Source: Paulinella micropora
Lineage: Eukaryota; Cercozoa; Imbricatea; Euglyphida; Paulinellidae
Length of the DNA: 64,000 nucleotides
Assembly (NCBI GenBank): GCA_019918135.1
Contig: WBZZ01000016.1
Location: 49,811-113,810, forward strand
Direction: 5' to 3'
Below are positions 30,636 through 39,526 of this stretch, in pieces. Within the stretch, counting starts at the first letter, position 1; every line of letters begins with the position of its first letter. Position numbers and translations under genes: made by a program. The notes beneath the pieces were generated by a model, which did no database searches, was not told the DNA's origin, and saw nothing but the letters and a program-made list of their open reading frames with translations.

Positions 30636-32728
30636 GGGGGCGAGCCCTCGGCGGAAGTGCGGCGCCGAGCGGCGGCGGCGCGCTTAGCGCGTGGTGGTAA
30701 GTTTTGCACAGGGGTGGCTGGGTGTGTTTTCTTGTCCTCGTCGTCGTCGTCGCGGCCGGGGTTGGCGCCTCCCTCCCCGCCGGACGGGGCGCCGGCCGCC
30801 GTCTCTGCGGCGGCGCGCAGGCTGGCCGTGCCTCGGATAATGTCCCAGCCACGCAGGTGCGACAGAGCCTCCAGGTCGGCCTCGCGTTTGCGCCGGGCGC
30901 TTTCGGGCAGGGGTTCGAGGGCCGTGCCCTCTGGTGAGAACCGCTCGGTGAGCTCCTGGGCGGCCGAACTGACCCGCACGGAGAAGCGGTTGCCGGAACA
31001 TACTCTGTCACCACCAAACGCACTATGCCCCGCTCTGTCGAAGCTCGCGTGCCACTGTGGCGGACGCAAGACGAGGTCTATCCAGTTAACTAACTCGCGC
31101 CCCCTGCGTTCGAAAAAGATGGGGAGGATATAGGAGTTTTGTACCGTGCGCAAAGTGTGCTGCGCGCCGCGCGCCAAGATGCCCAGGTCATCGGTCGAGA
31201 GAGAGGAATGGTAAGCGGGTAAGGAGGGGATGTTGAGCAGGCCGGGCAGGTCGCTGGCCTCGAGGTCGTGCAGCATGGTCTCGCTGAGTGGACGTGTGGC
31301 CTTGGGGGTAAAAGTGCGGGCCCAGTCTTCGTTGGCGGGGCCTATGCCTCTCTCCAGCCAATCCACTCCCTTTCCCCCGTCGGTGGTGATCCGGATCAAC
31401 GGCGCGTAGTGCTGCAGGATAGAGCGGAAGAAGTTGGCCCATTCGGCGGGGCGCAGGGGCCGACGACGCGAGGCCTCGTCGCTAGCCCAGTTGTCGTACG
31501 TCTTGTAGGCCAGCGCGCCAGGGAACAGTAGACGAGCGTGCGCGCTGCCGCCGGCCTGGGCGGCGGGTGCTGCTGGGGCAACGGGCGCGGGTTCGCCCGT
31601 GAGCCCCGCGAAAGCGGGCCAGACGCGTTGCTCGATGTCGAGCAGACAGAAGTCTAGTAGGGAGGAGTAGCCGCTGGTGTGGCGGTTGCGCACAAAGCCG
31701 ACGGGGGCCAGGTCGGCGGGAAAGTCGGCGGTGGGCCAGTCCTGCGGGCAGAGCGGGATTCGGAAGCCGCCGTGCTGGGTGCGCGTTTTGTTGTTGAGGG
31801 TGCTGAGCGCGAAGGGGTCGACCAGGCTGAGGCACCAGAAGCCCTTGCTGTCGCGCTGGAGCGACCTGTGCAGCTCGAGGTAGGCGAGAATGAAAGAGCG
31901 CGAGACCGGCGGAACGAGTGTGAGGCACAGCGCGGCCACGTACAAGGGGCGAAGCAGTCGTTCCCGCTGCTTCACGTAGTTGGCTCTGTTTAGGCCCAGG
32001 GGGCAGGCCCGGCAGTCCTGCTCGTAGTGTGCTAGGTAGTCGGCAATGGCCGCCGCCCGGAAGACCTGCAGCTGCCACAGAGACCAAGGCGCTCGGGCGG
32101 GGGGAACGTACTTGTTCTCAACCCCGGCGTAGTAAAGGGCCTGCCCTCGTAGGTTGCCCAGCCAAAAGCGCGTTTGTCGCCAGGCGTCGTAGCCACGCTG
32201 TGCACGCAGGCAATCGGACAGGTGCAGCAGGCTCTCAAGGTAGGCGCGCAGCGTAGCGGACTTGTAGAAGCGTGAGTAATAGTCGGCGAAGCTGGTGAGC
32301 AGGGTAGGGTCCCCCAGTGCCGCGGAAAGGTCCCGCACCGGTGGTCGCGGGTGGTTGCCCGCAAAGTTTACGAAACGGGCAACGTTGCGCAGGTGTTTTC
32401 TGATGGTGGCCGCGCTCAGCATTCGTCCCGCTCGCGCCGGGTTAAAGGGCTGGGATAGGTAGAGCTCTAGCTGTTCTAAGACCTGTAAAACGTGGGGCTC
32501 CGTCGCGCACTCTGTCCAGGCGGAAACGGCGTCTGCAGCGCGCACTCCGTCTTTCTCCTCGTCCGGGCGGGGGTCGTCGCCGTCGTCCTCTTCTTCTGCT
32601 TCGTCGCCGCTCACGTTTATATGGCGCAGTCCACGGAAACCAGGCCATGCGCCTCGCCCCACCGACTCTTCTGCTGCCTCTTCGTCGTCGCCATACCAGT
32701 CGCTGTCCTCGCCCTCTGAGCAAGACAT
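30599..32728 (-). CDS. Tyrosine-recombinase-like protein, 709 residues
   Basis: Intact frame from ATG 32728 (MSCSEGEDSDWYGDDEEAAE). An acidic N-terminal 60 residues are followed by a helical, core-binding-like region (SAATIRKHLRNVARFVNFAG), then box-I-like VSRSFILAYLEL (about 31,890-31,908). RPLSETML lies at the box-II position and QHTLRTVQNSYI (about 31,127-31,165) has His and Tyr spaced by nine as in box III. The frameshifted gene at 28.1-29.6 kb shares the RS.I, R.LSET and H-T...Y patterns, so the two are paralogues. A C-terminal extension of about 180 residues, rich in Ala/Arg and Asp, is not part of the family core. Eukaryotic tyrosine recombinases occur in Cryptons, DIRS elements and some large viruses. 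Motif assignments are by eye; activity is not assured. Confidence 0.5.
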   Translation of the reverse strand: MSCSEGEDSDWYGDDEEAAEESVGRGAWPGFRGLRHINVSGDEAEEEDDGDDPRPDEEKDGVRAADAVSAWTECATEPHVLQVLEQLELYLSQPFNPARAGRMLSAATIRKHLRNVARFVNFAGNHPRPPVRDLSAALGDPTLLTSFADYYSRFYKSATLRAYLESLLHLSDCLRAQRGYDAWRQTRFWLGNLRGQALYYAGVENKYVPPARAPWSLWQLQVFRAAAIADYLAHYEQDCRACPLGLNRANYVKQRERLLRPLYVAALCLTLVPPVSRSFILAYLELHRSLQRDSKGFWCLSLVDPFALSTLNNKTRTQHGGFRIPLCPQDWPTADFPADLAPVGFVRNRHTSGYSSLLDFCLLDIEQRVWPAFAGLTGEPAPVAPAAPAAQAGGSAHARLLFPGALAYKTYDNWASDEASRRRPLRPAEWANFFRSILQHYAPLIRITTDGGKGVDWLERGIGPANEDWARTFTPKATRPLSETMLHDLEASDLPGLLNIPSLPAYHSSLSTDDLGILARGAQHTLRTVQNSYILPIFFERRGRELVNWIDLVLRPPQWHASFDRAGHSAFGGDRVCSGNRFSVRVSSAAQELTERFSPEGTALEPLPESARRKREADLEALSHLRGWDIIRGTASLRAAAETAAGAPSGGEGGANPGRDDDDEDKKTHPATPVQNLPPRAKRAAAARRRTSAEGSPPCWALKCRVSSK

Positions 32729-32771
32729 CTTTGTGCCTCAGGCCTTTAATAACTTAAGCTGTAAAGCAGCC
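32729..32771. promoter_or_regulatory. Compact divergent promoter
   Basis: Only 43 bp separate the start codons of the recombinase-like gene (minus, 32728) and the double-RRM gene (plus, 32772). The stretch includes CTTTAATAACTTAAG, the only A/T-rich patch nearby, so both promoters must lie here or inside the coding sequences. Confidence 0.5.
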
Positions 32772-33479
32772 ATGCAAAAGAAAAAGGCACAGACTGCAGC
32801 CCGCACAGAGCTGCTGAGTCGCCAAGTTTTTTTGGGAGGCCTTCCGGCGGGCGCCACCGAAGAGCAAATCCGGGGGGCCATAGCCGCCGCCAGCTCTGAA
32901 AACTGTCTGCTCCATCTTGGGCAGACACGGGGTTTTGCGTTTGCTACTTTCAGCAGCGCGGAGGGCGCGCAGCGACTAATCTCGGCCGGAGGTCTAACTT
33001 GTCTCGGCCGGACAATAGACTGTCGACCCGCCGAGTGGCAAGCGCCCGGTTGTGCAGGCCTGTACACCCGTAAATTTTACGTGGGTAATCTGCCCTCGGC
33101 TGCCACGCTCGAAATGCTACAGCAATACTTTAGCGCCTTTGGTCCTGTGATAAATGTACAGCTCAAGTTCCGCCGCGGGCGTCGCGCCTCCCACCGAGGT
33201 TTTTGTTTCGTTACCTACCGTCAGCTACAAGACGCACGCACTTTTCTGTCGACCTCTCATGTACTGCTCGGTCGTGTTCTGCGCGTGGCCAAAGCCCGGT
33301 CTGTCGTTGATCGCCGCAAACCCCTCGTGGCTTGCTGCGCGCCCTCGATACCTCGAGAGACGCTAGTTTGGACACAACTTGTTTGGGTTCCCAACACAAT
33401 CTGCGCCACAAGCAGCCCAGCAGGAGGCTGGCTTTCTTGGGCGCCAGTTGCCACCGCCGGATATTTGTCACCGGTTTAA
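32772..33479 (+). CDS. Double-RRM RNA-binding protein (hnRNP-like)
   Basis: 235 residues from ATG 32772. Two RNA-recognition motifs: RRM1 with RNP2 VFLGGL (19-24) and RNP1 RGFAFATF (53-60); RRM2 with RNP2 FYVGNL (102-107) and RNP1 RGFCFVTY (142-149). Both have the aromatic positions needed for RNA stacking. The last 50 residues are unstructured. The layout matches hnRNP A/Musashi-type proteins, which bind single-stranded RNA and act in splicing, stability or translation. No intron is visible, unlike most cellular homologues. It is divergently paired with the recombinase-like gene. The family call is firm; its target is unknown. Confidence 0.85.
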   Translation: MQKKKAQTAARTELLSRQVFLGGLPAGATEEQIRGAIAAASSENCLLHLGQTRGFAFATFSSAEGAQRLISAGGLTCLGRTIDCRPAEWQAPGCAGLYTRKFYVGNLPSAATLEMLQQYFSAFGPVINVQLKFRRGRRASHRGFCFVTYRQLQDARTFLSTSHVLLGRVLRVAKARSVVDRRKPLVACCAPSIPRETLVWTQLVWVPNTICATSSPAGGWLSWAPVATAGYLSPV

Positions 33480-33832
33480 AAAGTGCCAAAGCGTCGGAAT
33501 CTGTATTTACTTAAAAAAAAACAAAAAAAGAAAACACACGCAATTGTTTGTCTGCAAGACTTGCCAGGCGTATACTTACTACTAAAACGCGCCTATCTCT
33601 TTTTCTATTACTCGAGGAGGGGGGGGCGCCCCACCCCCCGACCAGGTCACAAAGGGGGGGGGGGCGCCCCCCCCCCCAGGTCAGGTGACAAAGAGGGGGG
33701 GGGGCGCCCCCCCCCCTGGGCGCGGGCAAAAGGGGGGGGTGTGATGCACACGCAAGTGTTTTATCCGCAAAAATTAGCTGCAGTTGTGCTTCTGGATGCT
33801 GTGGCATTGTCTTTGGGGGGGGGAGGGGGGAG

Positions 33833-33876
<44 letters not shown>

Positions 33877-34050
33877 GTGTCTGTGAGAGAGACTTGAACC
33901 GTCGGGCCCGGTGTTGAAAGATCCCGAGCGGGTCCATTTTTAGCACTGGTCGCGGTCGCGCGACCGTTGCGCACTTTTTGCGTTCTTGCGCAGAGCTCAT
34001 AATTCGGGACAGGACTAACCTTGGAACAGCAGCCCAGGCGAGACTGTGGG
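33480..34050. repeat. G/C palindromes and GA microsatellite spacer
   Basis: Three consecutive G-run-CGCC-C-run self-complementary tracts (about 33,618, 33,656 and 33,695) separated by 'CAGGTCA(C/GG)'-like spacers, a G-rich patch near 33,820, and a GA microsatellite at about 33,838-33,873. No gene seen. The G-runs could form quadruplexes or hairpins. Confidence 0.7.
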
Positions 34051-34932
34051 CTAGAGACAGTTGCTAGGCAGGTGGCGGGGGTAGTGGGTAGGCTGCAGCT
34101 TGCTGTCCCAAGCAAAGTACTGGCAGTTAAGGGAGGGGTTTAAAGACCAGGTGGATAGGTCTTGGTCGAAGGCGGCGGCGCCCATGAACATGGCATTGGC
34201 GCGCCGAAGCGAAGGTAGTTTCCATGACTGCAAGGGCTGATTGAAGCTTATGGCCTGGGACAACATGGCGGAGGCGTCGACCAGGTTAGGCAAAGACCAG
34301 TTTGCCAAGGGGCTGTTGAAGCTTTCGGCTTGCAGAAAAGCCCCTGTGGCGTCGATTACACGGGTCGTGTCCCAGGCGCTCAGGTCTTGGTTGAACTTGG
34401 TAGCTTTAGCAAACACGCCGCGCAAAGTAGTCACCCCCGAGATATCCCACTGCCCAATAGCGCCGCTGCTAAGGTTTCTTGCTAGAGAAAAGGAATGGTC
34501 CAGCGAGGTCAGCTTGTAGGTAGCCGGCGGGGGGTACGAGGGCGGAGACGTAAGCTGTGTGCAATTGTAGAAGTGCTGGCCGCTCCGGGGGTTTAGCATG
34601 AGGTTGCCCCAACTTTCGATGCCGAGGAGGGAGTCGCGTGTGGTCTGCGCTGCATTTGCCATAGTCCAGCCGATGAGATCGGCCAGGGTTGTGACGGAGA
34701 CGATTCCGTCGGTTTGGTATTCATGAGCGCAAGGGCTGGGCAGAGTAGGGCAGGGGGCAGACGTGCTATTATCCCCCCAGTTAACGGGCGCGGGCTTGAG
34801 GACCCCTACCATGGGCGGCAGCTCGAGGGTTTGGCCAGCCTGCACTCGCCAGGTAGAGACAAAGGCCAAGACCTCGGCACTGGGCTCTTGCCCGGAGACG
34901 ACAGACGCGATGATGGCCAAGACAGAAAACAT
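34051..34932 (-). CDS. Secreted BspA/DUF285-like surface protein
   Basis: 293 residues from ATG 34932. The N-terminus MFSVLAIIASVVSGQ is a short signal peptide with a plausible cleavage after SG or GQ. The second half has repeats of the DUF285/BspA type, units ending in 'FNQDLSAWDTT' or 'FNSPLANWSLP' (about residues 175-280; for example KATKFNQDLSAWDTTRV, AISFNQPLQSWKLP and GAAAFDQDLSTWSLN). Such repeats are LRR-like and occur on surface proteins of mycoplasmas, protists and some large viruses. The last unit ends with CQYFAWDSKL. Likely extracellular or virion-exposed; ligand unknown. A pyrimidine (CT) microsatellite lies 43 bp before the ATG on the coding strand. Confidence 0.75.
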   Translation of the reverse strand: MFSVLAIIASVVSGQEPSAEVLAFVSTWRVQAGQTLELPPMVGVLKPAPVNWGDNSTSAPCPTLPSPCAHEYQTDGIVSVTTLADLIGWTMANAAQTTRDSLLGIESWGNLMLNPRSGQHFYNCTQLTSPPSYPPPATYKLTSLDHSFSLARNLSSGAIGQWDISGVTTLRGVFAKATKFNQDLSAWDTTRVIDATGAFLQAESFNSPLANWSLPNLVDASAMLSQAISFNQPLQSWKLPSLRRANAMFMGAAAFDQDLSTWSLNPSLNCQYFAWDSKLQPTHYPRHLPSNCL

Positions 34933-34970
34933 TAACGTGTTTGTAATTCAGTCAAGAGTGGGGAGAGCGC

Positions 34971-34974
<4 letters not shown>

Positions 34975-35014
<40 letters not shown>
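34975..35014 (-). repeat. GA/CT microsatellite before the BspA-like gene
   Basis: About 40 bp of pure GA on the plus strand, i.e. CT on the coding strand of the 34,051-34,932 gene, ending 43 bp before its ATG. A shorter GA run sits about 66 bp before the Sel1 gene ATG (45,652-45,672). The position suggests a pyrimidine-rich leader or promoter element; untested. Confidence 0.6.
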
Positions 35015-35016
<2 letters not shown>

Positions 35017-35383
35017 TGGGAAGACGGGGGAGGAGACAGAGAGAGGGGAAAGAAATGTGTTAGGGCAGGCCTTTCCTCATTTCCCCTGCATCTTCTCCCC
35101 CCCTCCCTCTTTTCTTTTTCTTTTGTATCTAACATACAACGTAAAAACTCCTGTGTGCGTCTCTCTCCTCTCTCTGCCTCCCTCGTGCTGAAAGCAGATG
35201 AGCTGAGTAGGGAGTGCCGGTGGCAACGACCTATTACTTTTTGAAGCCCTGTCTGACGAAGTCCTGCCTGACAACGCCACGGTTTTTAGCACTGCAACCA
35301 CAGGCTCGAAGCTCGGGGGGCGAACTGCGTTGGATTATACACTTTCCTGGCGGGAGGATGATGACCTCAGAAGCATATTCACT

Positions 35384-38300
35384 ATGCAAACGCTGCAATC
35401 GCAGAAATCGCAGAAATTGCTGCAATCGCTACAACCGCTGCAGTCTCTGCGGATGGATCTGCTCGACGACGACAGCAAAAGCCAGAACGGAAGGCCGGGT
35501 GCCGCAGCCGAAGCGAAACAAGCTACGGCAGTTCCAAGGGGAGCGCGCACGGTAGAGCAGGCGACACAGCCCCAGACTAGTGCGCGCTTGTACCTCGACG
35601 ACAACGGGAGCGAGGAAGAGGCTGAAGACGACGGGCCCGGCATCGACCTGTGCGAAGCAGTCGGCATCGACCTGAACGAAGCAGTCGGCATCGATCTGAG
35701 CGAAGCAGTCGACGACGGAAAGAGCAATAGAGAAAGCAAGAGCGCGGCGGGGCTAAGCCTGCCCGACGAAAAGAACCTCAATCTTTGGACTCAAGACAAG
35801 TTACAGTTTAGGCGAGCTCTGTTGAAGTATCTCCAGCACAGCGCAGGCCAGGAGGGTGTACTGGCCCTGGCGTCAGTGCGCGAAAAGAGCGGCGCGCCCG
35901 TCTCAGAACAGCCCGGACCAACGGGGCAGGGCTCGGAGTTGCAGGTCCCGATGTGCAGGCTGCTGCGACCAGACGGCGACCCGCAGGATTGGGACGAGAC
36001 GCGACCGGACAGCGACCCACAGGATCTAGGAGAGTCGAAGAAGAAGAGCGCCAGAGTCACGTACATGCTGTGTTCCTTTCATCTAGCAGAGGCCCCGTGT
36101 TGCAACGTGCTGCGCGTGCCGGGGCTGCCGCTGAATGCTTATAACCTGGGGTACCCCAAATTGGCCAGCCGCTACCAGGCCACGCTGCAGATCGAACTGG
36201 TGCCCATCTCCGAGCTCCTACCTATAGTGGTGACGCGCTCGTCGGAGATTTGCTGGGGTCAGCAGTGTGGCGCCAACCGGGTCTACGACGTCAGGTACCA
36301 GAAGAACCTCTGGAGGTTGTTGGCGGAGAGGGGTCGCGTAGGCGAGCCGGTTATTATTGACCGCAACAATAGCAACTGTTACAACCCCACCACCAACGAG
36401 CCAGAGAACCCAAGTAGTACGGCAGAGGTAGAGTCTGCGTTTGGGAACGAGGGGGGGTACGGCCGTTTGTCAACCTGGCTTCACCGACAGGTCGAGCTAG
36501 GTCATGTAGACACTGAGACGCGGCAGGTGCTCGACAAGTGGTTGCAGGCGGCGCACACGGTGTACTCAACTGGGTGCGAGCGCTGGCTGGCCGCCAACGA
36601 AGAAGGACGCGACGGGGCCTCTGACGACGAGCACATCTGGCTGGCAGCGACAAAGAGGTCTCGCAAGCCGCACAAGCCACAGTACAAGAAAACTGACACG
36701 GGTTCCGGTTACCGCTACAGAGGGGCGCTGCCCTTTGCCCGCGCCTCTCTGTTTTGCTTCAACACCTTTTACGTGACTAGCGATCACCAGCTACTGGCTA
36801 GCTGGCTGGCGGAGCAGCCCGAGCCCGCCGAGAACGATGAGGACGGGGGCCAGAAGTTGACGGCTCAGCTGCAGGAAAAGCTAGTGGACGTGATGCAGCT
36901 GATTGTTCGGCTAAGCCAGACGCTAGCCAATTTCCCGCATGATTTCTACAGCAAGGAAAAAAATGGTCTGACAGGCAAACGCCAAGAGGCCGAGCTGGTC
37001 TGGAACGAGCGCGGCTGCTTTGTCTCCACGGCGGTGTCCGTCTACAACGTACTGCTGGTGTCGGACACGGAGCAGGAAGACGAACTGCGCCTGGGCTTTA
37101 ACAAGAAAGACCGCGATAATCGCCCGTGGAAAAATTTCAATCTCCCATGGGCCAGCGACAGAAAAACGGGGGCTTTGCTTAAGGTGTGCAAATGGCACGT
37201 AGGGAGACTGCCGCCGCAGGCGGCCAAGGACCAGTATCAGCTTATGAAAACATACAACCTGCTCCACCAACTGGAAAGAGACCAGCTGCACCCAGACAGC
37301 CGCGGGTACCTGTCCCAGACAGAAAAAGACAAAAAACTAGTTCAGCCCGGTACCCTCCAGGCCTGGAAGCAACTGGTTCTAGAGTGCCGCTTTGACGATT
37401 GCCAGAAGGTCGTGGCCGACAAGTTCAGACAGGCGGCGGGGAAGTCTGTCTCGCGTGCTCAAGAGCAGCGAGCCAGGGCTAAGGCGGCCGCGGAGGGCTC
37501 GGACACAACTGCACATTGGAACGTGAATTGGCTGGCGGAGATCCAAGATGAGAGGGCCGGGGCAGAGACCGAGTATAACCAGGCGTTGGCCGACCTGCAA
37601 CCACTGGAAGACTTGAGGACGGGAGAGACGGCCATGCGGTATCGCTGTTTGTGTGCCTCGCTGCCCGCAGGTACTGCGGGCGGCGGCGACCACGACCACG
37701 GCCTGCCCCCGCCCAACCTGCAGGAGCCAGAGTCGTCCCCTTTTGTGTTGGCGCAGCTAATGCTACTGGCCTCGTCCCTCTACACTCTAAGGCTGCCCCC
37801 CCGCAAGCAGTTACTATTCGAAAAGGCCCTGCTAGCTTTTGTGTGGGAAAGGCTGCGCCCCCGTGCAGACTCGCTCTACCGCCTGCTGGCGTACCTAGCC
37901 GAGGACGAGGCCTGCCGCCTTTTTTCCGAGCGCAGTCCGGAACTTCGCACTACTAGCCCGTCATGCCTCAGTGTGCTTGAGCTTCATTGCCAGTTGCTGA
38001 GCGCCAGGCCGCCATTTATTATTACCGCGGGGTCAGACCTCGTCCCTCACTCTGATCACCCAGTTCGTCGGCTGCTCCGCGTGCTCACCGCACACCCCTT
38101 CTTCTTGGGCTGGGTCAAGCAGCAGCGGACGCAGACGGCGGGAGCCTTGGGTCAGCTCTCGCTGGAGCAGGCCGCCGAGCAGCTCTACCTGCGCAAGCTC
38201 TACCCTATCGACTATGCCTACCACACAAAGTTCAAAGACACCGCTTTCACTCCTAGCGCCGGCCACACACCAGGCCTGTCCCTGGCTAACAACCAGCTGC

Positions 38301-39205
38301 CCACCCTCGATGCGGGCTGGGTGAAGAACATTTGGCAGGCCATCGAACAGAACTCAGCCGCTCCGCTACGAGACCCGACATCTGCTGGTGCTGGCGGGGG
38401 GGGCTATGTGTACTTGTGCCCCCTCGACCCCGCGGGCCCCGCTCCGGGCCCGCGTGCGCCCGTGCTGGCCCCCATGCGCGACTGCCACACCTCTGTAGCT
38501 TGGTGGAATACATTGACAACCAAGCTGGGCAGGCTCCCGGCCCGGAGCAGAAGCGCTGAAATGTCCAAGAGCGATGCGCTCAAGCAACAGAAGTGGTACA
38601 TCATTCCGCCCAGACCGACAACGGTACCGACGCGGGAGGCCGAAGAGCACGACGACGACGACGACGAGCAGGGATACGTGCCAGCTGCGCGCAAGCAGCG
38701 CACCCTCACAGCGCCCCCCGGCCCTCCCCCTGGCCGACGACGCAGGCTTCCGTCCAGTAAACCAAGGAAACAGCAGAAGCAGCCCGCCAAAGCGGCCCGC
38801 AAGAGCTCACGCTCTTTACGCACCCCGCGGCCGGCCCCGTCGCCGCTCCCGCGTGCAGACCCTCCCAGCCTCCCTCCCACTCCCCAACAGGCCACCACAC
38901 CCACCACCCCGCGCCCCAAACGTCGCAGCGCAAGTCCCCCCTCCCCCTCGTCAGTCGGATGTGAGCTAGAAAGTGAAGCGTTCGGCGCTGTGATGAATCT
39001 AGATCCCTGTGACATAAACATGCCCGCTCTCTTGAACGGGCTCCTGTCCGGCCCAAGACCCACTACAGCCAGGCAGAAGCGGGCTACAAAGGATTTTACA
39101 CCACCTAGTAAAAAAAAGAAACAGGCTCCTTCCCAGCCGAGCCTTGCGGATCCAGCTCCTGATGCAGGATCTTTTTTACATATTTATCTAGACCCCGACT
39201 TATAA
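35384..39205 (+). CDS. Very large protein of unknown function, 1,273 residues
   Basis: First ATG in frame is 35384 (MQTLQSQKSQKLLQSLQPLQ). The frame is also open 54 bp upstream without ATG. Features visible: three tandem copies of GID-L-x-EAV (about 35,640-35,710); an acidic N-terminus; a globular middle with regions such as PGLPLNAYNLGYPKLASRYQ, ARASLFCFNTFYVTSDHQLL and WERLRPRADSLYRLLAYLAE; and a C-terminal 200 residues that are Pro/Lys/Arg-rich with an EEHDDDDDEQ patch and basic NLS-like clusters (PKRRSASP, PSKKKKQA). No family recognised. It is 321 bp upstream of the capping enzyme on the same strand, in the virus-like block. It could be a structural or nuclear replication protein; I cannot say which. 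Confidence 0.7.
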   Translation: MQTLQSQKSQKLLQSLQPLQSLRMDLLDDDSKSQNGRPGAAAEAKQATAVPRGARTVEQATQPQTSARLYLDDNGSEEEAEDDGPGIDLCEAVGIDLNEAVGIDLSEAVDDGKSNRESKSAAGLSLPDEKNLNLWTQDKLQFRRALLKYLQHSAGQEGVLALASVREKSGAPVSEQPGPTGQGSELQVPMCRLLRPDGDPQDWDETRPDSDPQDLGESKKKSARVTYMLCSFHLAEAPCCNVLRVPGLPLNAYNLGYPKLASRYQATLQIELVPISELLPIVVTRSSEICWGQQCGANRVYDVRYQKNLWRLLAERGRVGEPVIIDRNNSNCYNPTTNEPENPSSTAEVESAFGNEGGYGRLSTWLHRQVELGHVDTETRQVLDKWLQAAHTVYSTGCERWLAANEEGRDGASDDEHIWLAATKRSRKPHKPQYKKTDTGSGYRYRGALPFARASLFCFNTFYVTSDHQLLASWLAEQPEPAENDEDGGQKLTAQLQEKLVDVMQLIVRLSQTLANFPHDFYSKEKNGLTGKRQEAELVWNERGCFVSTAVSVYNVLLVSDTEQEDELRLGFNKKDRDNRPWKNFNLPWASDRKTGALLKVCKWHVGRLPPQAAKDQYQLMKTYNLLHQLERDQLHPDSRGYLSQTEKDKKLVQPGTLQAWKQLVLECRFDDCQKVVADKFRQAAGKSVSRAQEQRARAKAAAEGSDTTAHWNVNWLAEIQDERAGAETEYNQALADLQPLEDLRTGETAMRYRCLCASLPAGTAGGGDHDHGLPPPNLQEPESSPFVLAQLMLLASSLYTLRLPPRKQLLFEKALLAFVWERLRPRADSLYRLLAYLAEDEACRLFSERSPELRTTSPSCLSVLELHCQLLSARPPFIITAGSDLVPHSDHPVRRLLRVLTAHPFFLGWVKQQRTQTAGALGQLSLEQAAEQLYLRKLYPIDYAYHTKFKDTAFTPSAGHTPGLSLANNQLPTLDAGWVKNIWQAIEQNSAAPLRDPTSAGAGGGGYVYLCPLDPAGPAPGPRAPVLAPMRDCHTSVAWWNTLTTKLGRLPARSRSAEMSKSDALKQQKWYIIPPRPTTVPTREAEEHDDDDDEQGYVPAARKQRTLTAPPGPPPGRRRRLPSSKPRKQQKQPAKAARKSSRSLRTPRPAPSPLPRADPPSLPPTPQQATTPTTPRPKRRSASPPSPSSVGCELESEAFGAVMNLDPCDINMPALLNGLLSGPRPTTARQKRATKDFTPPSKKKKQAPSQPSLADPAPDAGSFLHIYLDPDL

Positions 39206-39526
39206 CAACAGTAGAAACCCAGCTCAGTACTTGGTCCAAGTCCAGCGGGGGAAAAAAGCATGTTTATTAAAAAAAGATTTTTCTTTCCCCTACTGCAAGA
39301 GAGAAGGGTTTAGGGGAGGGAGGCGAAGGGGTGGGGGGATGATAAAGGGAGGGGGAAGGGAGATCAAGAGAGTGCACAAAGAGAGGAGGGAGGAAGGGAA
39401 GGGAGGGGGGGGGAGGGTGTGTACAGAAGGATGCACGGGGGAGCTGGAGGCACGGGGGGGGGGGGGGGGGGGGAGGGGGGAAGGGGGGGGCTCTCTATTT
39501 TGTTGCTGCCGCCTCAAATTCAGGGC
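39206..39526. other. Purine-rich intergenic spacer
   Basis: Poly-purine sequence with G-runs (G14 near 39,457) between the 1,273-residue gene and the capping enzyme. AATTCAG followed by GGC-ATG lies at the capping gene start. One weak in-frame upstream ATG at about 39,431 would add a Gly-rich stretch that I regard as untranslated. Confidence 0.5.

Noticed and set aside
30510-31133. Plus-strand 207-codon frame with a GTAAGT inside
   Set aside because: Lies opposite two well-formed minus-strand genes; composition (Arg/Ala/Ser runs) fits an antisense shadow of GC-rich coding DNA.
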